Shown piece by piece: positions 17,374 to 26,493 of a stretch of 64,000 bases of DNA (position 1 is its first letter; every line of letters starts with the position of its first letter). The notes under the pieces were generated by a model. The model worked only from the letters and a program-made list of their open reading frames with translations, did no database searches and was not told the DNA's origin. A program made the position numbers and the translations under genes. Source of the stretch: Clostridium sp. OF09-36 (GTDB lineage: Bacteria > Bacillota > Clostridia > Lachnospirales > Lachnospiraceae); NCBI RefSeq assembly GCF_003481985.1, contig NZ_QUMD01000010.1:58239-122238 (forward strand), read 5' to 3'.

Positions 17374-17727
17374 ATGGCAACAAAGAAAGAGAAAACCAAA
17401 GAACAGAGGATAAAGACCGAAAAGACCAGACTTAAGGGAATTTTCAAGGACTTAGACGAAAACAAAAGAAAATTAGTAACGCCGCTGATAGAAAAGGCTG
17501 CATTTATGAGCATTGAGCTGGACGACTTACAGGCGAAACTTGAAAAAGACGGCTGGACGAGTGAGTACCAGAACGGGCAGAACCAGTGGGGAACAAAGAA
17601 AAGCCCAGAGGCAGAAACTTACATAGCGCTTAGTAAGAACTATGCAGCAGTGATTAAGCAGCTTACGGAATTAGTACCAGCTGCGAAACGAAAGACAAGC
17701 AGGCTGGCGGCTTTGCGGGAAGAGTAA
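17374..17727 (+). CDS. terS: Terminase small subunit
   Basis: A 117-residue protein of the P27-like type: Lys-rich start, a helical core (FKDLDENKRKLVTPLIEKAA), then KSPEAETYIALSKNYAAVIK, the conserved C-terminal helix of this family. It recognises phage DNA for packaging. The ATG at 17374 is chosen over an upstream codon because GCGGGGTAAAGG precedes it. The large subunit follows 6 bases later. Confidence 0.85.
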   Translation: MATKKEKTKEQRIKTEKTRLKGIFKDLDENKRKLVTPLIEKAAFMSIELDDLQAKLEKDGWTSEYQNGQNQWGTKKSPEAETYIALSKNYAAVIKQLTELVPAAKRKTSRLAALREE

Positions 17728-17733
17728 GCAATA

Positions 17734-19389
17734 TTGCCGCCTTATCGAAATTATATCTATGAGTACCACGCAAAGATTACAAGCGGCGAAATCATAGCGG
17801 GAAAATGGATAAAGAAAATATACGAAATCATTATAAACGGGCTGCAAAAGCAGGAGTATTTTTTTAATGCAAAGGCTGCGAATAAGGCTATACGGTTCAT
17901 AGAGAACTTTTGCCACCACAGCAAGGGACGTAATGATTTAATCAAGTTGGAGCTATGGCAGAAAGCCATAGTTTCTGTTATTTTTGGCATACAGGACGCA
18001 GAAAAAATACGTATTTTCCGTGAAATTTTTATTGTAATTGGCAGAAAAAACGGAAAAAGTTTATTTGCATCTGCGATTATTGCATATATGGCGTACTTAG
18101 AGCCGGAGTATGGACAAGAAATATACTGCTTAGCGCCGAAATTAGACCAAGCGGCGCTGGTGTATGACGGATTTTATCAAATGGTACAGGCAGAGGACGA
18201 GTTAGCGGAGCTGGCAAAGAAACGGCGCAGCGATATTTATATTGCGGAGAGCAACACGGTAATAAAACCGATTGCTTTTAATGCCAAGAAGTCAGACGGA
18301 TTTAACCCGCAGCTTGTGGTATGTGATGAAATGGCAGCATGGAGCGGGGACGCTGGACTAAAGCAGTATGAGGTTATGAAATCCGCTTTAGGCGCACGTA
18401 CTCAACCTATGATATTAAGCATAAGCACTGCCGGATATATCAACGACAGTATTTATGATGAACTAATGAAACGTAGCACAAGTTTCTTGAAAGGAAACAG
18501 CAAAGAGCGCAGGCTATTACCATTCCTTTACATGATTGATGATGTGGAGAAGTGGAACGACATAGACGAACTGAAAAAGGCTAACCCTAACATGGGCGTA
18601 TCCGTAAAAGAAAGTTTCTTTATGGACGAGATAGCAGTAGCAGAGGGCAGCTTAAGTAAAAAAGCAGAGTTCCTTACAAAGTATTGCAATATCAAGCAGA
18701 ACAGCTCTATTGCATGGCTGGAATATCAGACAGTAGAGAACGCCGGAGTAGAAAAGACCTTAGAGGACTTTAGGGACTGCTACGCAGTGGGCGGTATCGA
18801 CTTAAGCCAGACAACGGACTTAACGGCAGCCAGTGTGGTTATTCAGAAAGACGGTACACTGTATGCGTTTACACAGTTCTTTATGCCACGGGGCAGGCTG
18901 GAATACTTACAGGCTACGGACGGCGTGCCGTATGACATATTTGTTAAAAAGGGGCTGATAACCTTAAGCGGCGAGAATTACGTAGACTACCACGACGTTT
19001 ACGACTGGTTTACTATGTTACTGGAAGATTACGGAATACGACCTTTAAAAATCGGCTACGACAGATACAGCGCTCAGTACCTTATTACCGATATGGCAAA
19101 TTATGGTTTTCACATGGACGACGTTTACCAAGGCGAAAACCTTACACCAGTTATAAGGGAGTTTGAGGGCATCATAAAAGACGGCGATTTTAAGATAGCC
19201 GACAACAATTTACTAAAGACACATTTCTTAAATGTTGCGCTTAAGCACAACATGGAAACAAGAAAATTCAGACCTATAAAAATCGAGCAGCGGGCGCATA
19301 TCGACGGCTTTGTATCTGTCATAGATGCAATGACCGTGCGGCAGAAATACTGGGAAGAGTGCGGCGAGCTGCTTAAAAATGCCGCATAG
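17734..19389 (+). CDS. terL: Terminase large subunit (TTG start)
   Basis: A 551-residue ATPase-nuclease motor. The Walker A variant GRKNGKSLFAS sits near residue 100. Walker B LVVCDEMAAW is near residue 195. C-terminal nuclease acidic residues include the Asp in VGGIDLSQTTDL and the Asp in KIGYDRYSAQ. It cuts concatemers and pumps DNA into the prohead. Start TTG at 17734, right after terS. Confidence 0.95.
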   Translation: MPPYRNYIYEYHAKITSGEIIAGKWIKKIYEIIINGLQKQEYFFNAKAANKAIRFIENFCHHSKGRNDLIKLELWQKAIVSVIFGIQDAEKIRIFREIFIVIGRKNGKSLFASAIIAYMAYLEPEYGQEIYCLAPKLDQAALVYDGFYQMVQAEDELAELAKKRRSDIYIAESNTVIKPIAFNAKKSDGFNPQLVVCDEMAAWSGDAGLKQYEVMKSALGARTQPMILSISTAGYINDSIYDELMKRSTSFLKGNSKERRLLPFLYMIDDVEKWNDIDELKKANPNMGVSVKESFFMDEIAVAEGSLSKKAEFLTKYCNIKQNSSIAWLEYQTVENAGVEKTLEDFRDCYAVGGIDLSQTTDLTAASVVIQKDGTLYAFTQFFMPRGRLEYLQATDGVPYDIFVKKGLITLSGENYVDYHDVYDWFTMLLEDYGIRPLKIGYDRYSAQYLITDMANYGFHMDDVYQGENLTPVIREFEGIIKDGDFKIADNNLLKTHFLNVALKHNMETRKFRPIKIEQRAHIDGFVSVIDAMTVRQKYWEECGELLKNAA

Positions 19390-19406
19390 AAAGGAGAGTA
19401 AACGGC

Positions 19407-20687
19407 ATGAAATTTTTAGATTATCTTTTTCATGGTAAAGAGCTGCGATATATCGACAGCTATTTTAAAATGCTGAACGGATACAGCCCGACGTTTACCA
19501 GTTATAACGGCGGCGTATATGAAATGGATTTAACCAGAACGGCAGTAAACAGCTTTGCGACACATTGCAGTAAACTTAAGCCGGAGATTGAGGGCAGCGC
19601 CCTTAAGTCACTGGAAAAGACACTACAGCATAAGCCCAACTATTTTATGGACACAACAAAATTTATTAAGCGTCTGGCAACGTATGTAGCGGTGGAACAC
19701 ACCGCTTTTATTATACCTATCGAGGACGAGTACGGGCGGCTTTGTGGCTGGTATCCATTGAGAGCGCAACGCTGCGAAGTCGTAGAGGCAGCAGGGCAGG
19801 TGTATTTACGGTATCTGTTTGCAAATGGCGAGCATGGAGCTATAGAGTTTGAACGTGTAGGCATTATGACAGACTTTGAATACACAGACGACCTTTTCGG
19901 AGAGGACAACAGAACACTTAAGCCAACAATGCAACTGATACATACGCAAAACGAGGGAATTATAAACGCTGTCAAAAATTCTGCAAATATCCGCTTTCTG
20001 GCAAAAGTGGCAAATATGTTGAAACCAGAGGATATAAAGAAAGAGCGACAGCGTTTTACCGAGGATAACTTAAGCGCAGACAACGATAGCGGCATGATAA
20101 TTTATGATAACAAGTTTAGTGAGCTGAAACAGGTAGAGAGCAAACCATACACGCCAAACGCATTGCAGATGCAGAATATACAGGAAAATGTATGCACGCA
20201 TTTTGGTACAAACATGGATATTTTACAAAATAAATTTGATGAAAATACGTGGAATGCTTACTACGAGGGGAAAATAGAACCGTTTGCAATACAGTTATCG
20301 CTTGTTATGACAAATATGAGTTTTACCGAGAGAGAAAGAGCTTGCGGTAATGCTATTTTCTTTTCAGCAAACCGCCTGCAATATGCCAGCAACGCCACAA
20401 AGTTAAGTGTAAGCACACAGCTTTTTGACCGTGCGCTATTGAACAGAAACGGCGTTATGGATATATGGAACATGGCACACGTTGAGGACGGGGAAAAGTA
20501 TTATATACGCAAAGAGTATACCGAGGTAAGCGAACTGCAAAACAGTAATGGAAAGCCACAGATAATTACACAGCAAGCGCCCATAGCAACGGGGCAGCAG
20601 GCAGAGCCGCAGCAGACACCGCCAGCGGCAGCAGGCGAACCAGCAGGCGGGCTGGGAGAGAAAGAGGGTGTAAATAATGCCGATTAA
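19407..20687 (+). CDS. Phage portal protein (HK97 family)
   Basis: A 426-residue protein with typical HK97 portal features: an N-terminal YSPTFTSYNGGVYEMDLTR, a central helix-rich stem, LQNKFDENTWNAYYEGKIEP, and an Ala/Gln/Pro-rich C-terminal tail. It forms the dodecameric DNA entry ring. It overlaps the protease gene by 11 bases. Confidence 0.93.
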   Translation: MKFLDYLFHGKELRYIDSYFKMLNGYSPTFTSYNGGVYEMDLTRTAVNSFATHCSKLKPEIEGSALKSLEKTLQHKPNYFMDTTKFIKRLATYVAVEHTAFIIPIEDEYGRLCGWYPLRAQRCEVVEAAGQVYLRYLFANGEHGAIEFERVGIMTDFEYTDDLFGEDNRTLKPTMQLIHTQNEGIINAVKNSANIRFLAKVANMLKPEDIKKERQRFTEDNLSADNDSGMIIYDNKFSELKQVESKPYTPNALQMQNIQENVCTHFGTNMDILQNKFDENTWNAYYEGKIEPFAIQLSLVMTNMSFTERERACGNAIFFSANRLQYASNATKLSVSTQLFDRALLNRNGVMDIWNMAHVEDGEKYYIRKEYTEVSELQNSNGKPQIITQQAPIATGQQAEPQQTPPAAAGEPAGGLGEKEGVNNAD

Positions 20688-21273
20688 GAAAGAGCGGGAA
20701 TATAGGGCGCTGGCAGCGCCATTGACAGCGCAGAGTGCAACGAAATTGATACAGACGGAGTATTACGTAGAGGGTTACGCCACTACGTTTGATACGCCAT
20801 ATTTGCTGTATGAATTTGAGGACGGCACAAAGATTTACGAAAGAATAGACGCACACGCTTTAGACGGTGCAGACATGAGCGACGTTATCATGCAGTACGA
20901 CCATGAGGGCAGGGTATTTGCCAGACAGTCAAATAAGACACTGATTTTACAGCCGGACTATAAAGGGCTTAAGGTGGCGGCTGATTTAGGCAAGACAGAT
21001 TTAGCCCGTGGGCTATACCAAGACATAGAGGCGGGCATGATAAATAAAATGTCATGGGCTTTTAGCGTAGCAGAGGAAAGCTACGACAGAGAAACACATA
21101 CAAGGACGATTTTGAAAATCAAGAAAGTTTATGATGTATCAGCCGTGAGCATTCCAGCAAACGGAGATACTGAAATAAGCGCCCGTGCTTTTGCGAGTAG
21201 GAGTTACGAGCGGGAGCGGCAGGAGTTGCTTAAGAGGCGGGCAGCAATACTAAAGATTAGAGCGAGCTTATAA
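20677..21273 (+). CDS. Prohead protease (HK97/S78 family)
   Basis: A 198-residue serine protease with the expected catalytic pair: His in MQYDHEGRV and Ser in NKMSWAFSV, plus the VYDVSAVSIPANGDTEISAR segment conserved in this family. It matures the capsid by cleaving the scaffold/delta domain. It sits between portal and capsid genes as usual. Confidence 0.95.
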   Translation: MPIKKEREYRALAAPLTAQSATKLIQTEYYVEGYATTFDTPYLLYEFEDGTKIYERIDAHALDGADMSDVIMQYDHEGRVFARQSNKTLILQPDYKGLKVAADLGKTDLARGLYQDIEAGMINKMSWAFSVAEESYDRETHTRTILKIKKVYDVSAVSIPANGDTEISARAFASRSYERERQELLKRRAAILKIRASL

Positions 21274-21301
21274 AATCCAAGACCAGAAAGGAAACATAAC
21301 A

Positions 21302-22534
21302 ATGAGATTAAAAGAAATTGAGGAAAGATTAGCAGCAATTAAAAACGAGCTTACCACAAGAGCAGCGGAGCTGAAAGAGGAAGAAATTACAGCGCTGGAG
21401 AATGAGGTAACAGCTTTACAGGAAGAGAGAGCGGCAATTAAGGCAGCAGCAGAAAAGCGTAGCGCACTGCTTGCGAGAATTGCAGCAGGCGAAAGCGTAG
21501 GCGACGGAGAGGGAGACGGCAGCGGACAGCAGAGAGTGCTTAGAAATTTCAAGGGAGCAGCTGGCGAGGGCGATAACGACGACAAATACGGCAGCATGGA
21601 ATACCGCAAAGCATTTATGAAATATGTATGCAGAGGCGAGGCGCTGCCGAAAGAGTACAGAGCAGATGCGGTAAGCAAAAGCACAGACGTAGGCGCAGTT
21701 ATCCCTACCACAGTGCTTAACCAGATTGTAGAAAAGCTGGAAAGCACAGGTATGATTTTAGCCCTTGTAACCAGAACTGCATACAAGGGCGGCGTTTCTA
21801 TCCCTGTATCTACTGTAAAGCCTACTGCAACATGGGTAAATGAGGGAGCAGGCAGCGACAAGCAGAAAAAGAATATTGCAAAAGACGGCATGATTACTTT
21901 TGCATACCATAAGCTGCGCTGCGCAGTAGCCGTATCTCTGGAAGTAGATACAATGGCAATCAGCGCTTTTGAAACACTGCTTATTAACAATATTGTTGAG
22001 GCAATGACAAAAGCGTTAGAGCAGGCAATCATTGACGGAAACGGAACAGGAAAACCGAAAGGAATTTTAGCAGAGACATCAGCCGACGGGCAGACAATCG
22101 AGAGCGCCGCACCGTCTTACAGTGATTTGATTAAGGCAGAGGGTGCTTTACCTATGGCTTATGAAAATGGCGCTGTGTGGTGCATGAGTAAAAAGACCTT
22201 TATGGAGTATGTAGGCATGACAGATAAGAACGGGCAGCCTATCGCAAAAGTGAACTATGGAACATCTGGAAAGCCGGAGAGAACGCTTTTAGGCAGAACA
22301 GTTGTACTTTGCGATTACGTAGCAAGCTACAGCGCAGCACTTGCGAAAGATACAATTTTTGCATTCCTTTTCAATTTCAAGGACTACGTGCTTAATACAA
22401 ACTACTCTATGGGCGTAAAGAAGTATGAGGACAACGACACAGACGACCAGATTACAAAGGGCATTATGCTTGTAGACGGCAAGGTAGTAGACAAAAACAG
22501 CCTTGTAGTTGTAAAGAAAATCGAAGCAGTGTAA
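21302..22534 (+). CDS. Major capsid protein (HK97 fold)
   Basis: A 410-residue HK97-type capsid protein. The N-terminal 100 residues form a charged coiled-coil delta domain that the protease would remove. The mature shell domain follows (GAVIPTTVLNQIVEKLE, then INNIVEAMTKALEQAIIDG, NGTGKPKGIL). RBS GAAAGGA. Followed by a long hairpin at 22542. Confidence 0.95.
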   Translation: MRLKEIEERLAAIKNELTTRAAELKEEEITALENEVTALQEERAAIKAAAEKRSALLARIAAGESVGDGEGDGSGQQRVLRNFKGAAGEGDNDDKYGSMEYRKAFMKYVCRGEALPKEYRADAVSKSTDVGAVIPTTVLNQIVEKLESTGMILALVTRTAYKGGVSIPVSTVKPTATWVNEGAGSDKQKKNIAKDGMITFAYHKLRCAVAVSLEVDTMAISAFETLLINNIVEAMTKALEQAIIDGNGTGKPKGILAETSADGQTIESAAPSYSDLIKAEGALPMAYENGAVWCMSKKTFMEYVGMTDKNGQPIAKVNYGTSGKPERTLLGRTVVLCDYVASYSAALAKDTIFAFLFNFKDYVLNTNYSMGVKKYEDNDTDDQITKGIMLVDGKVVDKNSLVVVKKIEAV

Positions 22535-22541
22535 TTAACAA

Positions 22542-22569
22542 GGCAGCTGGTGTATAAACACTGGCTGCC
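22542..22569 (+). promoter_or_regulatory. 12-bp hairpin after the capsid gene
   Basis: GGCAGCTGGTGT pairs with ACACTGGCTGCC (two G-T wobbles) around ATAA. There is no T-run, so it is more likely an mRNA stability or processing element than a full terminator. Strong capsid expression is a plausible reason. Confidence 0.5.
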
Positions 22570-22586
22570 AGAAAGCGAGGTAGACC

Positions 22587-23036
22587 ATGAAAGGGTATTT
22601 AGACGCTAAAGAACTGGAAAGCTACAAGAAAGAAGATTTGCAGGAACTGGCAAAGCAGCTGGGTGTAGATGCAGAGGGAACAAAGAAAGAAATTGCTACA
22701 CGCTGCGCAGCGGTTGAGGTAGACATACCGGACGAAAGCGAGCTTACAGAAGAGGATAAAAGAGCAGCGGCAGAGGCAGCAGCAGAGGCAGCAGCGAAAG
22801 CCGAAGAAGAGAGAAAGGCGGCAGAGGCAGCAGCAAAAGCCGAGGAAGAGAGAAAGGCAGCAGCGAAAGCCGAAGAGGAAGAGGCAGCCACAGAGCTTGT
22901 AAAAGTAAAAGCACAGCGCCGTTTCCTTGACAAGGAATTAAACCAGATTAAGGATACTGGGGACGAATACGCAGTAAGCAGAGAACGTGCAGCAGTTCTG
23001 GAAGAGGCAGGCGTAGCAGCAGTAATAGAAGAGTAA
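22587..23036 (+). CDS. SAP/HeH-type protein with Ala-Glu repeats
   Basis: 149 residues. The N-terminus (LESYKKEDLQELAKQLGVDA) is a SAP/HeH-like helix-extended-helix. Residues about 55-100 are Ala/Lys/Glu repeats (KAEEERKAAEAAA type) that form a long single helix or coiled coil. The C-terminus is compact and charged. Proteins like this often follow the capsid gene; a head or connector role is likely. Confidence 0.6.
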   Translation: MKGYLDAKELESYKKEDLQELAKQLGVDAEGTKKEIATRCAAVEVDIPDESELTEEDKRAAAEAAAEAAAKAEEERKAAEAAAKAEEERKAAAKAEEEEAATELVKVKAQRRFLDKELNQIKDTGDEYAVSRERAAVLEEAGVAAVIEE

Positions 23037-23053
23037 GAAAGAGGGTGCAGGCT

Positions 23054-23404
23054 ATGGCAGCAGATACCACAACATTAACCGAGAAAATGCGGGCGGCGCT
23101 GCGTATCAGCAGCACCAGTGAGAAAATCACAGAGGAAATAAACGACTGTATAGCCGCCTGCAAAATGGATTTGCAGGACGTAGGCGTAAAGAAACTGGAA
23201 GAAACAGACGCACTGATTATTAGAGCCATTACGCTATACTGCAAGGCAGAATTTGGATACTCTGATAAATCAGAGCAATTCTGGAAATCTTACGAGTGTC
23301 TTAAAATGCACTTAAGCCTATCCAGTGAATACACAGGCGGCGTTACGCCAGATACTGCGGACGACGAAGTAGGAGAGCAGGATATTAAGGATTTGTTTGA
23401 ATAG
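23054..23404 (+). CDS. Head-tail connector (gp6-like)
   Basis: A 116-residue helical protein of the phage DNA-packaging/gp6-like connector type (EKMRAALRISSTSEKITEEI, ALIIRAITLYCKAEFGY). It would form the adaptor ring below the portal. ATG at 23054 preferred to GTG at 23045 by RBS spacing. Confidence 0.7.
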   Translation: MAADTTTLTEKMRAALRISSTSEKITEEINDCIAACKMDLQDVGVKKLEETDALIIRAITLYCKAEFGYSDKSEQFWKSYECLKMHLSLSSEYTGGVTPDTADDEVGEQDIKDLFE

Positions 23405-23418
23405 GAGAAATAAGAGCA

Positions 23419-24132
23419 ATGGCAATTAAGAGAGTTACATACGATACCCTTAAATTTCTGGTAGCGGAAATTAAAGAACGCTATGCAGAAAAAGGCGACA
23501 TAGGGGCGCTGGGGGGGCTTGATAAGGTAGCTGTAGAAAATCTTACAGAGGATTTGAAAAGCCTTATAAACGGGAAAGCAGACGCAGCTACAACGCTTGC
23601 AGGCTATGGAATTAAAGACGGAATGACCGCAACAGAGGTAGCCGCCGCTATTTCCACAGCGATTGCAGGGACAGATCACTTAAGCCGTGTAATGGTAGAC
23701 AGCACGGGAGACATTGATACAGTAGCGGACGACGCAGAAAAGAAAATTTACATGGTAAAAAATGCCAGTGGAGAGGCAGGAAACCTTTACAGCGAATACA
23801 TGGTAATTAACGGTAAACTGGAAAAGGTGGGAGACTGGAAAGTAGACTTAAGCAGTTATGCAAAGACTACGGAAGTAACGGCAGCCATTGCAAATGCACT
23901 GACAACATACGCAAAGACCGCAGACGTAACAAAAGCAATCAATGAGGCAGTAGCGGGACTTATCCAGCTGGACGATTTAAGCGTAACAGTTACGGGCGCA
24001 GGCAATGTGATTACAGGGCTTGCGTATGATAACAAAACAGGCAAATTTACAGCTACAAAAGGAATAACGGCACTGACAGCAGCAGACCTTACAGAAATTA
24101 CGCAGCAGGAAATAAAAGCCTTGTTTGCATAA
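23419..24132 (+). CDS. Head fiber-like protein
   Basis: 237 residues. The N-terminus (YDTLKFLVAEIKERYAEKGD) matches a phage head-fiber-type start. The rest contains repeated AEKTTEV-like and AKTADVTKAI segments typical of trimeric fibre stalks. Likely decorates the head. The position between connectors fits accessory head proteins in such phages. Confidence 0.6.
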   Translation: MAIKRVTYDTLKFLVAEIKERYAEKGDIGALGGLDKVAVENLTEDLKSLINGKADAATTLAGYGIKDGMTATEVAAAISTAIAGTDHLSRVMVDSTGDIDTVADDAEKKIYMVKNASGEAGNLYSEYMVINGKLEKVGDWKVDLSSYAKTTEVTAAIANALTTYAKTADVTKAINEAVAGLIQLDDLSVTVTGAGNVITGLAYDNKTGKFTATKGITALTAADLTEITQQEIKALFA

Positions 24133-24145
24133 GTGAGGTGCTGGC

Positions 24146-24373
24146 ATGAGGTGGTTTAGCTTTACCAGCTTAAAGGCATTGGTACAGGAAATGAAAGCCA
24201 GAGAAAGCAGCAATATGCAGGCTGTAAATAATACGTTTTCAGAAGTTTACGAAAACATGGAAACATTGGACGGGCGCATAGATGCCTTAGAGCATAAAAC
24301 AGATGCTGCATATCTGGGTAACTGCTATTGCGGTAGCGTTTATTTGGGCTATGTGTCCGAAACGGACACCTAA
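24146..24373 (+). CDS. Small protein related to the head-fiber N-terminus
   Basis: 75 residues beginning MRWFSFTSLKALVQEMKARE, a pattern parallel to the start of the preceding gene, then a coiled-coil stretch. Its last codons coincide with a 17-nt palindrome and encode VSETDT. Function unknown; possibly a partner of the fibre protein. Confidence 0.5.
   Translation: MRWFSFTSLKALVQEMKARESSNMQAVNNTFSEVYENMETLDGRIDALEHKTDAAYLGNCYCGSVYLGYVSETDT
24353..24369. repeat. 17-nt palindrome, copy 2
   Basis: GTGTCCG-AAA-CGGACAC, identical to 14608-14624, ending at the stop codon of the small ORF at 24146. Candidate binding site for the phage ParB or a repressor, or a small hairpin in mRNA. Confidence 0.45.
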
Positions 24374-24387
24374 AAGAGAGGTAAGGT

Positions 24388-24711
24388 ATGGACTGGATAG
24401 ACGAAATAACGCTGATAAGCGAGGCAAGCGAAAAAGACAGGGTAAACAAAAACGGATTTGCGACAAAGCCGAAAGAAAGAACCCGTACTGTATTTTGTAA
24501 TAAAAAATCAGTGGGGTATAGCGAGTATTTCAAGAGCCAGCAGACAGGAAAGCTGGTAGAGGCAAAGTACGAGGTACATAAGGCAGATTATGGCGGCGAG
24601 GACGTAGTAGAAGTAAACGGGCGGCGCTATTTTGTACTTAAGACCTACGATACAGGAACAGACACCATAGAGCTTACGCTTACAGATTTACGCCACAGAA
24701 ACGAGGTGTAA
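24388..24711 (+). CDS. Head-tail joining / head closure protein
   Basis: 107 residues; the segment VFCNKKSVGYSEYFKSQQ then YEVHKADYGGE is typical of SPP1 gp16/HK97 gp9-type stoppers. Small beta-barrel expected. Position after the connector supports the call. Confidence 0.75.
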   Translation: MDWIDEITLISEASEKDRVNKNGFATKPKERTRTVFCNKKSVGYSEYFKSQQTGKLVEAKYEVHKADYGGEDVVEVNGRRYFVLKTYDTGTDTIELTLTDLRHRNEV

Positions 24712-24713
24712 GC

Positions 24714-25145
24714 ATGGGAGAGTTTAACACAGTCGGGCTGGAAGATATTATAGACGCTTTCAGCCGGAGAGAGGCGGCTACAGTTGAGGCAGTACCCAAA
24801 ATGCTTAAAGCTGGTGCTGATGTGCTGATAGAGGCACAGAGAGCAGAGGCACAGGCAATGGGACTGAATGAAACGGGCGGTTTTATCAATTCCATAAAAG
24901 CCACGGACGTAAAGGGCGACGATACGGAGAAATACGTAGAGATATACCCACAGGGACGGGCAAAGCATGGAAACGACAGAAAAGGAGATAAAAGCAAGGT
25001 GCGCTATGCAACAATCGGCTTTGTGGCAGAGTACGGCACAAGTAGCCACGCTGCACGCCCTTATATGACAGTGGCAAACGAAAAGGCGCACGAAAAGGTA
25101 GTAGAGGCACAGCGCAGTATATGGGAGAGTGAAACAGGCGAATGA
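24714..25145 (+). CDS. HK97 gp10-like tail component
   Basis: 143 residues with the gp10-like pattern: Ala-rich N-terminal helices (VPKMLKAGADVLIEAQRAEA), then ATIGFVAEYGTSSHAARPYM near the end. This family forms the tail completion/neck complex. Overlaps the next gene by 4 bases. Confidence 0.85.
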   Translation: MGEFNTVGLEDIIDAFSRREAATVEAVPKMLKAGADVLIEAQRAEAQAMGLNETGGFINSIKATDVKGDDTEKYVEIYPQGRAKHGNDRKGDKSKVRYATIGFVAEYGTSSHAARPYMTVANEKAHEKVVEAQRSIWESETGE

Positions 25146-25468
25146 GTATACAGGAGATTTTAGAAAGCGCAGGGTTGCCAGCCCAGAGAGGCGTTTACAC
25201 TGGACGGGATAAGCCAGACGCATATTATACGTTTCTGCGGCTGCTGGGTACGCCTGCGGTAAATGCAGACGACGAAGAGAAAGAGCGCAGGGAAATGTAT
25301 AGAGTTACGCTTTTCCATAAGGGCGATTTTGAGGCGCAGCTTGATAAGACAAAAGAGGTATTGAAAGCAGCAGGCGTTTATATCAACAGCATAGACGCAG
25401 AAAGCTACGAAACAGAAACGGGGTACTGGTTAGTGCCTATCACAGTCGAGATTTTGAAAGAGGAGTGA
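25142..25468 (+). CDS. Tail terminator/completion-like protein
   Basis: 108 residues: QEILESAGLPAQRGVYTG, then YTFLRLLGTPAVNADDEE and RVTLFHKGDFEAQLDKTK. The arrangement is that of siphovirus minor tail/tail terminator proteins. It directly precedes the major tail gene. Confidence 0.7.
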   Translation: MSIQEILESAGLPAQRGVYTGRDKPDAYYTFLRLLGTPAVNADDEEKERREMYRVTLFHKGDFEAQLDKTKEVLKAAGVYINSIDAESYETETGYWLVPITVEILKEE

Positions 25469-25475
25469 TTAAACA

Positions 25476-26039
25476 ATGACACTGGGACTGAAAGATTTAT
25501 ATTATGCCGTATGCACAGAGGCAGACGGAGCAGAGAGCTACGGGACACCTAAGAAAATGGCAGAGGCAATGAGCGCCGATTTATCCGTAAAGACAGCAGA
25601 CGGCAGCTTGTATGCAGACGACACATTAAGCGAGAGCGTCACGGAGTTTGCAAGCGGAACGCTTAAACTGGGAATTAAAGACCTTACGCCGGAAGTGCTG
25701 GCAGAGCTGCTGGGACAGGCAGTAGATAAGAACAGCGTAGTATGGGCGGGAAAAGAGGACGAGCCGCCGTATGTTGCTGTAGGGTTCAGAGCTAAGAAAA
25801 CGGGTGGTAAATACCGTTACGTATGGCTGCTTAAAGCAAAATTTAAAGTACCGTCTGAAAAGTACGAAACAAAGGGCGAGAGTATCAAATTTAACACGCC
25901 GGACATTGAGGCATCTTTTACAACAAGAAAGAAAGATAACTTGTGGAAAGCAGACTTTGTGGGAACAGAGGAAAGCGCAGCGGCTAAAACGTGGTTTACA
26001 GCAGTGCCGGAAAAGGCAGCAGCAATGGAAAGTGTATAA
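25476..26039 (+). CDS. Major tail protein
   Basis: A 187-residue phi13-type major tail tube protein: TLGLKDLYYAVCTEADGAES at the start, a GVGFRAKKTGGKYRYVWL-like core near residue 105 and the KFKVPSEKYETKGESIKFNT pattern toward the C-terminus. It polymerises around the tape measure. Confidence 0.9.
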   Translation: MTLGLKDLYYAVCTEADGAESYGTPKKMAEAMSADLSVKTADGSLYADDTLSESVTEFASGTLKLGIKDLTPEVLAELLGQAVDKNSVVWAGKEDEPPYVAVGFRAKKTGGKYRYVWLLKAKFKVPSEKYETKGESIKFNTPDIEASFTTRKKDNLWKADFVGTEESAAAKTWFTAVPEKAAAMESV

Positions 26040-26088
26040 AACAGGAAAGGAGAGAGGCGTAGCATGGGCTGCGCCTTAATTTTATATC

Positions 26089-26493
26089 ATGGGAGCATTA
26101 AAGAGCGGGGCTTTTCCCGTAGAGCTGAACGGCAAAGAATATGGTTTACTTTTTTCACTGAACGCATTAGACGAAGTACAGGAAAAGTTTGGGGGCTACG
26201 ACAAATTAAGCGAGGTATTCAATAAAGATAACCCAAACCTTTTTAAAGATACAAGGTGGTTACTTACGCTGCTTATTAACGAGGCACTTTTAGCAGAGGA
26301 CGAAAACGCCCAGCTGCTTGAAGAGAAAAGGGTAGGCAGACTGATACACGCAGGAAATTTGCAGGAAGTACAGAACGCTATTTTTAAATCGTTCTACAGA
26401 GGAACTGCGGGAGACAACAGCGACACAGAGAACGAAAACGACGGAGAAGAAACAACAGAAGAGGGAAACAGGGCAGCCGTGCAGGAAAATTAG
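26089..26493 (+). CDS. Tail assembly chaperone G-like (zero frame)
   Basis: A 134-residue tail chaperone (GALKSGAFPVELNGKEYGLL in part, then ALDEVQEKFGGYDKLSEVF). This type binds the tape measure before tube assembly. Ends at TAG 26493 unless ribosomes shift to the -1 frame at 26463-26469. Confidence 0.8.
   Translation: MGALKSGAFPVELNGKEYGLLFSLNALDEVQEKFGGYDKLSEVFNKDNPNLFKDTRWLLTLLINEALLAEDENAQLLEEKRVGRLIHAGNLQEVQNAIFKSFYRGTAGDNSDTENENDGEETTEEGNRAAVQEN

Noticed and set aside
22542..22569. A terminator after the capsid gene
   Set aside because: The stem is strong but no T-run follows, so I describe it as an mRNA hairpin.
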